Source: Streptomyces cinerochromogenes | Lineage (GTDB): Bacteria; Actinomycetota; Actinomycetes; Streptomycetales; Streptomycetaceae | DNA: 64,000 bases | Assembly (NCBI RefSeq): GCF_014648635.1 | Contig: NZ_BMRM01000006.1 | Span: 372,001-436,000, forward strand | Direction of reading: 5' to 3' | Part shown: one piece after another, positions 18,766 through 27,657 of the stretch | How the letters are laid out: every line of letters starts with the position of its first letter | Position numbering within the stretch: the stretch's first letter is position 1 | Translations under genes and position numbers: made by a program | The notes under the pieces: generated by a model | Database searches by the model: none | The model's input: only the letters and a program-made list of their open reading frames with translations | What the model was told of the DNA's origin: nothing

Positions 18766-19900
18766 GGGCGGACGTCCCCGGCACAGGCGCCTTCTTCAGG
18801 GCCCTCTTCAGGCGGGGGCCGAGCGGTTTCTCCACGTACCGGTGGATCAGCCCGGCCAGCAGCAGCATGCCGAGCACGGTCACGGCGAGCGTGGGCCACG
18901 GCGGCAGCCCGAGCCCCCGGTGCAGGACCCGGATGACGAACCAGCCCAGGTGCTCGTGGACCAGGTAGAACGGGTACGTCAGCGCGCCGGCCGTGGCCAG
19001 CCAGGGCCAGGAGGCCCAGCGGGTCAGGCCCACCGCCACCGCGGCCACGGCGGTGAAGGCCAGGGTGACGACGGCGACGATGACGTACGGGTCGCGGTGG
19101 AAGTCGCCCCGCGCGCCCGCGTGCCACAGGCCCTGCGTGGCGGTGCTCTGCCCGAGCAGCCAGGACACCGCGACGATGCCCCACAGCAGCAGGTCGCCGC
19201 CGAAGCGGTGGATCAGGTACAGGGCGAGGCCGCCGACGAAGAAGGGCGCGTACTCGGGCATCACCAGCTGGTCGGTGAGGGCGTTGCCGGAGGCGCGGCA
19301 CACCACCGCCGCCAGCGTCCAGACGCAGCAGAAGAGGACGACCCGGCGGTAGGTGACCCCCCGGACGACGACGCACAGGGCGAACAGGGCGTAGAAGCGG
19401 ACCTCCACCCAGAGCGTCCAGCACACGCCCAGCACCCGGGTGGCGCCCATCGGCTGTTGCAGCATCGTCAGGTTGACCAGGAACTCGTCGACGCGGACCG
19501 GGTGGACGACCGTGGGAAGGGCGACGGCCGCCGCGGTGACCAGGACCAGGGCGACCCAGTAGGCGGGGTAGAGGCGGGCCACCCGGGAGCGGAAGAAGTC
19601 GCCGAGGGTACGGCCCCAACTGCTCATGCAGATGACGAAGCCGCTGATGACGAAGAAGAACTGCACCCCCAGACAGCCGTAGGCGGCCGCCTGGGACAGG
19701 GTCGGGAAGACCTTGGCCGGGGTTTCGTGCCAGGAGGCGGAGACCGGGCCGCCGCGTCCGGCGTAGTGGTAGAGGCAGACCATCAGCGCGGCCACGAGCC
19801 GCAGACCGTCCAGGGCGAGCAGGCGGCCCCGGCGCTCGGGGGCCGTTCCGCGGGCGGGGGGAGCGGGAACGGCGACAAGAGTGGGGGAGGAAGCAGACAT
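18758..19900 (-). CDS. Acyltransferase family 3 membrane protein
   Basis: A 380-residue integral membrane O-acyltransferase (OafA/NodX type) with about ten membrane segments. It has the family opening LLALDGLRLVAALMVCLYHYAG, with the His of the YHY motif thought to be catalytic, and FFFVISGFVICMS. These enzymes acylate sugars of wall polymers, polysaccharides or macrolides. Its position beside the glycopolymer cluster at 20-27 kb makes cell-wall sugar O-acetylation a reasonable guess. Confidence 0.85.
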   Translation of the reverse strand: MSASSPTLVAVPAPPARGTAPERRGRLLALDGLRLVAALMVCLYHYAGRGGPVSASWHETPAKVFPTLSQAAAYGCLGVQFFFVISGFVICMSSWGRTLGDFFRSRVARLYPAYWVALVLVTAAAVALPTVVHPVRVDEFLVNLTMLQQPMGATRVLGVCWTLWVEVRFYALFALCVVVRGVTYRRVVLFCCVWTLAAVVCRASGNALTDQLVMPEYAPFFVGGLALYLIHRFGGDLLLWGIVAVSWLLGQSTATQGLWHAGARGDFHRDPYVIVAVVTLAFTAVAAVAVGLTRWASWPWLATAGALTYPFYLVHEHLGWFVIRVLHRGLGLPPWPTLAVTVLGMLLLAGLIHRYVEKPLGPRLKRALKKAPVPGTSALS

Positions 19901-20160
19901 GGTGTCCGGCGCCTACCCGGAGTGGCGTTGATCATCTCGCAGTATGGTGTGAAAGTCCCCGGGTGGAACGGCCGTTCCGGCGCCACCTGGGCGAATACCG
20001 GAAATCGCACGGCCGGCGAGCTGATGATTCGCCCGTCGGCCCGCGCTCGTTCACCTGGACGCCGTTTTGCCTTTCCGGTTTCTGCATCCGCCGCGTCCGC
20101 CTGACGCTTCGGAGAAATACCCGGCACAGCCGACTTCCGTAAGCCGTAGCCGAGTCAATG
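19901..20160. other. Intergenic region between acyltransferase and glycopolymer genes
   Basis: About 260 bases with the acyltransferase promoter at the left. I see no gene; short open frames here have no coding character. Confidence 0.4.
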
Positions 20161-20200
20161 GGCAGGGCGGGCCCGGTCCAGGGTCCGGGCCCGCCCTGCC
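20161..20200 (-). terminator. Strong hairpin terminator of the minus-strand glycosyltransferase operon
   Basis: Perfect 16-base arms (20161-20176 and 20185-20200) with an 8-base loop, 12 bases beyond the stop of the gene at 20212. Confidence 0.85.
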
Positions 20201-20211
20201 GTGAGGGTCGC

Positions 20212-21546
20212 TCAGCGCCGTACCGCCCTGCGCAGGCTGCGCGCCTTGCGTGCCACCCGGCGGACCGTCGCGTTGCGCGGGATGAACCCCAGCTGGGCCG
20301 GCACCCCGCCGGGCAGCGCCAGGGAGGTCAGCCGCCTGCGCTTGAAGTAGCGCTGGGTGCGGTCGTTCAGGTTCTTCGCCAGCCAGGCCTCGGCCTCCCC
20401 GCGCAACCTCGGCAGGATCTTCGGCTGCATCGCGAAGCCCACCGCGCGCACCAGCGCACCCAGCGCCTCCACGTCCATGCCCTGCCGCTGCTCGGTGACG
20501 GCCGCCCTGTCGGTCAGCTCGGGCAGCAGCCCGTCCACGAGCGTGACCGGGACGCGGTTGCTGTTCTCGTACGGCGTCAGCCGCTCCAGCAGCAGCTCGG
20601 TGCCCACCCGGGCCACGGGCAGGCCGTACAGCGCGGACGCGGTGAGCAGGGCGGTGGAGAAGCAGCCGACGACCAGCGCGGGACGCATCCGCTGGTACAG
20701 CACCTCCGCGAGCACCGGCGTGTCCAGCACGGTCAGCTCGGCCTTCAGCTGCTCCGCCTCCTGCTCCAGCGAGCGGGTGAAGCGGGCCGGGGCGGACGGG
20801 TGCGGCTTGAACACCACCTTCGTGTGGCCGAGGGCGACCGCGCCCTTCAGCATCCGCACATGCAGGTCCTCCTCCTGCTCGGGGGTGAGGATGTCCAGCG
20901 CGGACAGGTACTGGCCGAGCAGCAGCGCGGGCTCCTCGACGGCCGGCAGCCCGTCGCCGAGCGGGGCGAGTTCGGCGAGGACCTTGGTGAAGGCGGGCGT
21001 GGGCACGATCTCGCCGGGCACCCCGAACTCGGTGAGCAGCAGCGGCTCCAGGCCCGGCACCAGGTCCAGGTGGAGGACCCGGTCCACGCGGGTGCCGACC
21101 AGCGGGTCGATCTTGTTGCGGGTGGGGCCGTAGCTCATCAGGCCGTCGGCGTAGACGGTGACCGGAGCGCCGGTGAAGATCTGCGCGAGCGCGAGCGACG
21201 GGTTCACCTGGATCGACTCGACGGCCAGCTCGACGTCGTCGGTGCCGAGGGCCCACTCGTGCCGCAGGTACCGCTCCCACAGCGGCAGATCGTCGCCGCG
21301 GGGTGACCAGCCGCCGGGGTGGAACGGGAAGATCGCCTCGTTGTACGACACCACGTCGTCGAACCGGTCGCGCAGCCGCTCGAAGCCGGGCATCCCGTCC
21401 AGCGCGGGCGTGGTCTCGGGCGTGGCCGCGTTGTTGCAGACCAGCAGGATCCGCCGGTCGGCGGGGCGGAAGCAGCCGGAGTCCAGGGCGGCGGCGAGCG
21501 TGGCCGTGCCGTACAGCGTCGACGCCTGGAAGATCTGGGTGGTCAC
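20212..21546 (-). CDS. Polysialyltransferase-family glycosyltransferase
   Basis: A 444-residue protein that looks like the alpha-2,8-polysialyltransferase (POLYST, GT52-like) family: QIFQASTLYGTATLAAALDSG at the start (quoted as residues 4-24 region), VYADGLMSYGPTRNKIDP, KVVFKPHPSAP (the KxHP motif that holds the catalytic or CMP-binding His) and VVGCFSTALLTASALYG (the SS/ST motif). It starts at GTG 21546, overlapping the GT2 stop by four bases, so the two are coupled. In this cluster it probably transfers a CMP-activated nonulosonic sugar to a wall polymer. Confidence 0.78.
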   Translation of the reverse strand: MTTQIFQASTLYGTATLAAALDSGCFRPADRRILLVCNNAATPETTPALDGMPGFERLRDRFDDVVSYNEAIFPFHPGGWSPRGDDLPLWERYLRHEWALGTDDVELAVESIQVNPSLALAQIFTGAPVTVYADGLMSYGPTRNKIDPLVGTRVDRVLHLDLVPGLEPLLLTEFGVPGEIVPTPAFTKVLAELAPLGDGLPAVEEPALLLGQYLSALDILTPEQEEDLHVRMLKGAVALGHTKVVFKPHPSAPARFTRSLEQEAEQLKAELTVLDTPVLAEVLYQRMRPALVVGCFSTALLTASALYGLPVARVGTELLLERLTPYENSNRVPVTLVDGLLPELTDRAAVTEQRQGMDVEALGALVRAVGFAMQPKILPRLRGEAEAWLAKNLNDRTQRYFKRRRLTSLALPGGVPAQLGFIPRNATVRRVARKARSLRRAVRR

Positions 21547-22520
21547 GCGGCGACCCCCGGGGCGGCGGGACGGCGGCGCAGCCGGCGCAGCCGGGTGGCG
21601 CGCTGGAGGTCCATGGAGTCCAGCGCCTCGTCCAGCACGTCCTGCGGCATGCGCCGCAGGGCCGCGGCACTCAGGGATTTCAGTTTCTTCGCCACCGCCG
21701 GCTCGAACCTCTCGATGGATCCCAGGTGATGGGAGATGATCGCGCAATAGGTGCGGACGGCCTTCGGCAGCAGGACGTCGGCGTCCCGGTCCGCCGCGGT
21801 CTCCGCGATGACCTGGTCGAACGCCCGGATGAAGTCCAGCTGCCGCACATCGCCGATCTGGGTGAGCGAGGAGGCGACCCCGCGCCGGTAGAACACCCCG
21901 AGCAGGCTCACCGCGGCGAAGGACTCCGCCTCCCGGTGCAGCTTCCAGATCCACGGCCGGTCCTCGGCCGTGCGCAGCCCGTCGGTGAAGTGCAGCACCC
22001 CCTTGTCCAGCAGCCGGCGGTGGTAGATGCCGGCCCACGCGAACGCGTAGTCCACCGAGGTGGACCGGTCGGCGGGCAGGATCGCCCCGCGCGGGTCCAG
22101 CACCGTGTTCCGCCGGCCCACCGGCACCCGGTGCACACTGCGCGAACGGGCCGTGCACTGCACGTGATCGGTGCGCACGAAGTCGCAGCCCAGCTCCTCG
22201 ATGGCGGCGAGCAGCCGCGGGAAGTAGCCGGGGGCGAGCCAGTCGTCGCCGTCCAGGAAGGTCAGGTACTCGCCGCGCGCCCGGTCGATACCGGTGTTGC
22301 GCGCGGTCGCCAGCCCCCCGTTCTGCTCGTGCCGGACGAGCACCGCACCCGGCAACTCGCGCTCCGCACGCGCGAGAATCTCTGGCGTCCCGTCGCGGGA
22401 ACAGTCGTCGACGAGAATGAATTCGAAGTCCTCACGCGCGTTCGACTGAAGACTCCTGAGCGTGTCGGGCGCGTATTGCTGCACGTTGTAGAACGGCACG
22501 ATGACGGAGAGCTTGACCAC
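21543..22520 (-). CDS. Glycosyltransferase family 2
   Basis: A 325-residue GT-A transferase. KLSVIVPFYNVQQYAPDTL, FILVDDCSRDGTPEIL, GLATARNTGIDRARGEYL and FLDGDDWLAPG (the DxD metal motif) are textbook GT2 blocks. It has no membrane segment, so works at the inner face of the membrane on a lipid-linked or nucleotide-sugar substrate. It is divergent from the DUF6716 gene at 22719 across a 198-base promoter region. Confidence 0.92.
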   Translation of the reverse strand: MVKLSVIVPFYNVQQYAPDTLRSLQSNAREDFEFILVDDCSRDGTPEILARAERELPGAVLVRHEQNGGLATARNTGIDRARGEYLTFLDGDDWLAPGYFPRLLAAIEELGCDFVRTDHVQCTARSRSVHRVPVGRRNTVLDPRGAILPADRSTSVDYAFAWAGIYHRRLLDKGVLHFTDGLRTAEDRPWIWKLHREAESFAAVSLLGVFYRRGVASSLTQIGDVRQLDFIRAFDQVIAETAADRDADVLLPKAVRTYCAIISHHLGSIERFEPAVAKKLKSLSAAALRRMPQDVLDEALDSMDLQRATRLRRLRRRPAAPGVAA

Positions 22521-22718
22521 GTCAAGGACGTTAGGGCGCGGCCCGTCATTCGTCTTGACGGTCCGCTTGATACCTGGTGAACGACACGTGGCGAAGCCGT
22601 TAACCAGGCTGGATTACGTCGCGTTCACGGCCCGATTCGCCATTCGGCGGTGTGCTGTTAACCGTTTGTTGGATTCCGGTTGGGCGGAACCTCTCCCTCG
22701 CTTCCTAGCGTCTTCGAC
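22521..22718. promoter_or_regulatory. Divergent promoter region of the glycopolymer cluster
   Basis: It separates the two arms of the cluster. It is less GC-rich than the flanks and has two GTTAAC boxes (in CCGTTAACCAGG and CTGTTAACCGTT) about 60 bases apart, which may be a shared regulatory element. Confidence 0.45.
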
Positions 22719-24038
22719 GTGCCAGCAAGTGCTACGAAGTCCCTGCGGGTCGCCGTCCTCGCGGACTCCGACACCCGGTGGAAGTGGGGCGCGCTCACCG
22801 CGCAGCGACTCACTCCCGCGGCTGCCGAGGTCCGGCTCGACGGCTACCTCCTGCGCGGACGCGCCACCCCGACCGCCCGCCAGCTCGAGGAAGTAGGCGT
22901 CCGGGCCGACTCCCTGCGCGAGGTCACCGGCGTCGAGTTCCTGCGCGCGATGAGCGAGGCCCCCGACGACCCGTACGACCTGCTCGTCCTCGCCCTCGTC
23001 GGCGGCGGCGTCCAGGCGATGCTGCACGGGCTGCGTGCCGCCTGGGGCCCGGGGAAGCGTCCCGTGGTCGTCACCGGCTATGTCGGCGTCGTCTACGAGA
23101 AGCTCACCGACGGCCTGCTGCTGAGGCACGGAGCGGACCTCGTCCTCGCCAACTCCCGTCACGACGCGGACCGGTTCCGGGCCGTGTACGAAGGGGTCGG
23201 CGCCGACGCCTCCTCGGTCACCGAGGTCGCGCTGCCCTTCCTGGGCGGAGCGCCCTACACCGGTGAACACGAGCCCCACACCGTGGTGTTCGCGGCCCAG
23301 CCGTCCGTGCCGGACAACCGCCGGGACCGTACCTACCTGCTGAACCGCCTCGTCGAGCACGCCCGGAAGCACCCCGAGCGGGAGGTGCTGCTCAAGCTGC
23401 GCTCCAAGCCCGGCGAGCACACCACCCACATCGAGGAGCTGCCGTACCAGAAGCTGGCCCAGGGCACCGGTCTGCCGGACAACTTCCGGCTGGTGTACGG
23501 GCACATGGGCGAGGTGCTGGACCGCACCGACCTGCTGGTCACGGTCAGCTCCACGGCCGCCCTGGAGGCCCTGCACCGCCGTATCCCCACCGCCGTCCTC
23601 ACCGACCTCGGGGTGCGCGAGGCGCTCGGCAACCACCACTTCACCGGCTCCGGCTGCCTCGCCTCCTGGGACCAGCTCGACGCCGGGCACCGGCCCGTGC
23701 CGGACGAGGAGTGGGTGGCCCGGCAGGGCGTGGCCGCCGACGGCTCCTACGCCACCGCGTTCGACGCGGCCCGCGAGCGCATCGCCAAGCTGCTGGACCG
23801 GCCCGGCGGCCTGCCGCCCCTCACGCCCTACTACACACCCGAGACCGCGCCCGGCTACCTGCCCGGCATCCTCGCCCGCCACCACCTCGGCCCCGACGGC
23901 GTCCCGCTGCCCGGCGCGCCCGCCGCCGACAAGGCGCCCGGCCCCGTCCGGCAGATCGTGCGCCGGGCCGCGCGCGGCGCCTACCGGCACGGCGTCCAGC
24001 GCGTCGCCCCCGTGATCCGGCGGATGGGCGAGCTGTGA
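22719..24038 (+). CDS. DUF6716 putative glycosyltransferase
   Basis: A 439-residue protein with a GT-B-like pattern: SLRVAVLADSDTRWKWGALTA at the start (Rossmann-like, quoted as a 20-residue region), VVVTGYVGVVYEKLTDGL, LVLANSRHDADRF and LLVTVSSTAALEALHRRIPT, the last resembling the SS/ST motif of polysialyltransferases. The C-terminal tail is basic (RQIVRRAARGAYRHGVQR), perhaps for membrane contact. GTG 22719 is preferred over TTG 22680. It leads the plus-strand operon, 23 bases before the CMP-sugar synthetase. Confidence 0.72.
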   Translation: MPASATKSLRVAVLADSDTRWKWGALTAQRLTPAAAEVRLDGYLLRGRATPTARQLEEVGVRADSLREVTGVEFLRAMSEAPDDPYDLLVLALVGGGVQAMLHGLRAAWGPGKRPVVVTGYVGVVYEKLTDGLLLRHGADLVLANSRHDADRFRAVYEGVGADASSVTEVALPFLGGAPYTGEHEPHTVVFAAQPSVPDNRRDRTYLLNRLVEHARKHPEREVLLKLRSKPGEHTTHIEELPYQKLAQGTGLPDNFRLVYGHMGEVLDRTDLLVTVSSTAALEALHRRIPTAVLTDLGVREALGNHHFTGSGCLASWDQLDAGHRPVPDEEWVARQGVAADGSYATAFDAARERIAKLLDRPGGLPPLTPYYTPETAPGYLPGILARHHLGPDGVPLPGAPAADKAPGPVRQIVRRAARGAYRHGVQRVAPVIRRMGEL

Positions 24039-24061
24039 CCTCACTCCAAGGAGTACACCCC

Positions 24062-25285
24062 ATGTCCCACTCGGAAGCGGGCCCGGGCACATCGCTGCGC
24101 CGGGTGCTCGCGGTGATCCCCGCGCGCGGCGGCTCCAAGGGCGTCCCCGCGAAGAACCTCGCCCCCGTCGGCGGTGTCCCGCTGGTGGTCCGCGCGGTCC
24201 GCGAGTGCCGGGCGACCCGGCTGGTGACCGACGTCGTCGTGTCCACCGACGACCAGGCCATCGCCGCCGCCGCCCGCGAGGCCGGCGCCGAGGTCGTGCT
24301 GCGGCCCGCCGCCATCGCCGGGGACACCGCCACCTCCGAGGCAGCGGTCCTGCACGCCATGGACACTCACGAGACGCTGCACGGCGCCTGTGTCGACGTC
24401 GTCCTGCTCGTGCAGTGCACCAGTCCCTTCCTGGTCCGCGAGGACATCGACGCGGTGGCCGCCGCGGTCGCCGAGAACGGCGCCGACACCGCCGTCACGG
24501 TGGCCCCCTTCCACGGCTTCGTCTGGCGGGACGCCGAGGGCGAGGGCGGGGCGGGCGTCAACCACGACAAGTCCTACCGCCCGCGCCGCCAGGACCGCCC
24601 CCAGGACTTCCTGGAGACCGGCGCCGCCTACGCCATGGACGCGGCCGGCTTCCGCGAGCACCACCACCGTTTCTTCGGCCACACCGAGCTGGTCCGCACC
24701 GACCCGGCCCGCGTGCTGGAGATCGACGACCCGCACGACCTCGCGCGGGCCCGGGCCCTGGCCCCGCTGTTCGACGCGGACCGCCCCGGCTCGCTCCCCG
24801 CCTACGACGACATCGACGCCGTCGTACTGGACTTCGACGGCACCCAGACCGACGACCGGGTGCTGATCGACTCCGACGGACGGGAGTTCGTCGCCGTGCA
24901 CCGCGGCGACGGGCTCGGCATCGCCGCCCTCCGCAGGAGCGGCCTGAAGCTGCTGATCCTGTCCACGGAACAGAACCCGGTCGTCGCCGCCCGCGCACGG
25001 AAGCTGCAGATCCCCGTGCTGCACGGCATCGACCGGAAAGACCTCGCGCTGAAGCAGTGGTGCGAGGAGCAGGGCATCGCGCCGGAGCGCGTGCTCTACG
25101 TCGGCAACGACGTCAACGACCTCCCGTGCTTCGCCCTCGTCGGCTGGCCCGTGGCGGTCGCGAGCGCTCACGACGTCGTACGCGGCGCCGCACGCGCGGT
25201 CACCACCGTCCCCGGCGGTGACGGCGCGATCCGAGAGATCGCCAGCTGGATCCTCGGCCCCTCTCTCGATTCCCTCCCCAAGTAA
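24062..25285 (+). CDS. CMP-acylneuraminate cytidylyltransferase fused to KdsC-like HAD phosphatase
   Basis: A 407-residue two-domain enzyme. Residues 1-235 are a NeuA-type cytidylyltransferase: VLAVIPARGGSKGVPAKNL (nucleotide loop), VSTDDQAIA, LLVQCTSPFL and FLETGAAYAM. Residues about 245-407 are a HAD phosphatase of the KdsC type: VVLDFDGTQTDDRV (nucleophile Asp), LILSTEQN, and VLYVGNDVNDLPCF. The pair would remove a 9-phosphate and then activate the free acid as CMP-sugar, which suits Kdn made from mannose-6-phosphate and PEP, as known for Kdn-containing teichulosonic acids of Streptomyces. The substrate is inferred. Confidence 0.88.
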   Translation: MSHSEAGPGTSLRRVLAVIPARGGSKGVPAKNLAPVGGVPLVVRAVRECRATRLVTDVVVSTDDQAIAAAAREAGAEVVLRPAAIAGDTATSEAAVLHAMDTHETLHGACVDVVLLVQCTSPFLVREDIDAVAAAVAENGADTAVTVAPFHGFVWRDAEGEGGAGVNHDKSYRPRRQDRPQDFLETGAAYAMDAAGFREHHHRFFGHTELVRTDPARVLEIDDPHDLARARALAPLFDADRPGSLPAYDDIDAVVLDFDGTQTDDRVLIDSDGREFVAVHRGDGLGIAALRRSGLKLLILSTEQNPVVAARARKLQIPVLHGIDRKDLALKQWCEEQGIAPERVLYVGNDVNDLPCFALVGWPVAVASAHDVVRGAARAVTTVPGGDGAIREIASWILGPSLDSLPK

Positions 25286-25297
25286 GGACACCCCCTG

Positions 25298-26236
25298 ATG
25301 AGCACCAACTCCCGTCTGCGCACGTTCGGTTCCCGCGAGGTCGGCCCGGGCAGGCCCGTCTACATCTGCGGCGAGATCGGCATCAACCACAACGGTGAGC
25401 TGGAGAACGCCTTCAAGCTGATCGACGTCGCCGCCGAGGCCGGCTGTGACGCCGTCAAGTTCCAGAAGCGCACCCCCGAGATCTGCACCCCGCGCGACCA
25501 GTGGAACATCGAGCGCGACACCCCCTGGGGCCGGATGACCTACATCGACTACCGCCACCGGGTGGAGTTCGGCGAGGACGAGTACCGCCAGATCGACGCG
25601 TACTGCAAGGAGAAGGGGATCGACTGGTTCGCCTCCCCGTGGGACACCGAGGCCGTCGCCTTCCTGGAGAAGTTCGACGTGCCCGCCCACAAGGTCGCCT
25701 CGGCGTCCCTGACGGACGACGAACTCCTGCGCGCCCTGCGCGCCACCGGCCGTACGGTCATCCTCTCCACCGGCATGTCGACGCCGAAGCAGATCCGCCA
25801 CGCGGTGGAGGTCCTGGGCAGCGACAACATCCTGATGTGCCACGCCACCTCGACGTACCCGGCGAAGGCCGACGAGCTGAACCTCCGCGTGATCAACACG
25901 CTGGAGAAGGAGTACCCGAACGTCCCGATCGGCTACTCCGGCCACGAGACCGGCCTGCAGACCACCCTCGCCGCGGTCGCGCTCGGGGCGACCTTCGTCG
26001 AGCGCCACATCACCCTCGACCGCGCCATGTGGGGTTCCGACCAGGCCGCCTCGGTCGAGCCGCAGGGCCTGACCCGCCTCGTCCGCGACATCCGCACCAT
26101 CGAGGCCTCCCTCGGCGACGGCGTCAAGAAGGTCTACGACTCCGAGCTGGGTCCGATGAAGAAGCTGCGCCGGGTCGCGGGCGTCGTCGCCGAGGCGGAG
26201 ATCGCCGCGGCGGCGGGCGAGCCGGTCTCGGTGTGA
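25298..26236 (+). CDS. neuB: N-acylneuraminate/Kdn synthase (NeuB family), no SAF domain
   Basis: PEP-dependent condensing enzyme that makes a nine-carbon ulosonic acid, 312 residues. The barrel signatures are YICGEIGINHNGELENAFKL (quoted as 20 residues), DAVKFQKRTPEICTP, LSTGMSTPKQI, CHATSTYPA and GYSGHETGL, and the end has ERHITLDRAMWGSDQAASVE. Usual NeuB proteins are about 345 residues because of a C-terminal antifreeze-like SAF domain; this one stops after the barrel. It follows the cytidylyltransferase by 12 bases in the same operon. Confidence 0.9.
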   Translation: MSTNSRLRTFGSREVGPGRPVYICGEIGINHNGELENAFKLIDVAAEAGCDAVKFQKRTPEICTPRDQWNIERDTPWGRMTYIDYRHRVEFGEDEYRQIDAYCKEKGIDWFASPWDTEAVAFLEKFDVPAHKVASASLTDDELLRALRATGRTVILSTGMSTPKQIRHAVEVLGSDNILMCHATSTYPAKADELNLRVINTLEKEYPNVPIGYSGHETGLQTTLAAVALGATFVERHITLDRAMWGSDQAASVEPQGLTRLVRDIRTIEASLGDGVKKVYDSELGPMKKLRRVAGVVAEAEIAAAAGEPVSV

Positions 26237-26271
26237 ATCCAGGTCACTGACGACGGGACGGTCGTACGCCG

Positions 26272-27624
26272 ATGAGCCCCCGCGCCGGTCAGGCCGGCCA
26301 CCCCGCCCGCACGCTCGCCTTCGTGGAGAGCCCGGTACAGCTGCTGAACGTACTGGAGTGGGCACACCTGCACGGCCTGCACGGCCCCGCCGAGCGGGGG
26401 CGCCCGACGGTGCCCGGGCCGGCCGTGCCGGGCCCGGTCGCATCGGGCCCGGTCGGCCGTCCCGGCCCGGTCGCGTCGGGCCCGGCCGTGCCGCCGGGCC
26501 GGCGCGGGGCAGCACCGGACGTCCCGCCGGGCGCCGGGGAGACCGGGGAGCCGGCCGCGGCCCCCGCCCCCGTGCCCGCCTCCGCCCCCGTGCCCGCGCA
26601 GGCCCGGCGGACCCCGGGCGGCACCGCGCCGGCCGGTCCGCCGGCGGCCGGCGGGGAAGGGGAAGGCGAACTGACCCTCGTCGTCCTGTCCCCGACCGAC
26701 CCCATGACCCGCGGCCAGCTGCGCCGCATGGCCGACCTGGCCCGGGACGAGGGGTACCGGGTGCGCTGGGAGGAGGCGCGCGGCGGCACCACCGCGCCCT
26801 TCCACACGATCGGCGGCCTGGCGGGTTCCCTCCGCCGGGCCGACCGCATCGTGATGGGCGACCCGTTCTCCCGCTACGTACAGCTCCTGCTGACCATCAC
26901 CCGCGCCCGCGACCTCGTGGTCGTGGACGACGGCACGGCGACGATGGAGTTCGTCGCCCAGCTGGCCCGCGGTGAACGCCTGGTCCGCTGGCACCGCAAG
27001 GGCGGCCGCCCCGGCGCCCGCGACCTCCTCTTCGCCCCGGTCTCCTCCTCCGCCCGCCGCCGCCTCACCCCGAGCGACCGGCGCCGCGTCGAGGTCTTCT
27101 CCTCCATGCCGGTGACCGAGATCCCGGACGGCGTCACCGTCACCGCCAACGACTTCGCCTGGACCCGCGCCCGCTTCGGACCGCCGCGCATCACCCAGAG
27201 CGCGGACCTGGTCGGCACCTCCCTGGTGGAGACCGGGGTCGTGGACGGCGACCGCTACCTGGAGGCCGTCCACCACCTGGCGAAGGCGCACGGCGCCACC
27301 CGCTACTTCGCCCACCGCCGCGAGAGCACCGACAAGCTCCACCGCCTCGCCGCGGAGACGGGCCTGGAGATAGTCCGCCCGGACCTCCCCCTGGAACTGA
27401 TCGCCCGCCGCGGTCCCATCGGCCGTACGATCCTCAGCTTCCCCTCCACGGTCGTCCACACCCTGCCGCTGGCCCTCGCCGGCACGGGCGTGCGCGTGGC
27501 GGTCTGCGACATCGACCCGGCCTGGCTCACCGACACCGCCTCCCCCCGCGCCCAGGGCTTCCTGTCCGGCGTGACCGGCACGGCCCGGGACGTCCACCGG
27601 CTGGCGGCGGTGAGCCTGGCGTAG
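26272..27624 (+). CDS. Polysialyltransferase-like glycosyltransferase with Pro/Ala insertion
   Basis: A 450-residue protein. The N-terminal TLAFVESPVQLLNVLEWAHL and the later GELTLVVLSPTDPMTRGQL are the two halves of the first Rossmann unit seen in polysialyltransferase-like (GT52-type) proteins; about 90 residues of Pro, Ala and Gly (around 45-135), including two copies of PGPVASGP, are inserted between them. Further blocks are IVMGDPFSRYVQLLL, VVVDDGTATMEFV, FAHRRESTDKLH and LSFPSTVVHTLPLAL, the last two resembling the acceptor/CMP sites. It closes the operon and is a second candidate for polymer extension. Confidence 0.72.
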   Translation: MSPRAGQAGHPARTLAFVESPVQLLNVLEWAHLHGLHGPAERGRPTVPGPAVPGPVASGPVGRPGPVASGPAVPPGRRGAAPDVPPGAGETGEPAAAPAPVPASAPVPAQARRTPGGTAPAGPPAAGGEGEGELTLVVLSPTDPMTRGQLRRMADLARDEGYRVRWEEARGGTTAPFHTIGGLAGSLRRADRIVMGDPFSRYVQLLLTITRARDLVVVDDGTATMEFVAQLARGERLVRWHRKGGRPGARDLLFAPVSSSARRRLTPSDRRRVEVFSSMPVTEIPDGVTVTANDFAWTRARFGPPRITQSADLVGTSLVETGVVDGDRYLEAVHHLAKAHGATRYFAHRRESTDKLHRLAAETGLEIVRPDLPLELIARRGPIGRTILSFPSTVVHTLPLALAGTGVRVAVCDIDPAWLTDTASPRAQGFLSGVTGTARDVHRLAAVSLA

Positions 27625-27641
27625 CCGCCACTACGCAGGTA

Positions 27642-27657
27642 TGAGTACGCATACTCA
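27642..27657. promoter_or_regulatory. Palindrome TGAGTACGCATACTCA upstream of WXG-like gene
   Basis: Perfect 6-base arms (TGAGTA/TACTCA) around CGCA, about 115 bases before the start at 27770. It lies in an unusually AT-richer stretch and is probably an operator for the three-gene unit that follows. Confidence 0.55.
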
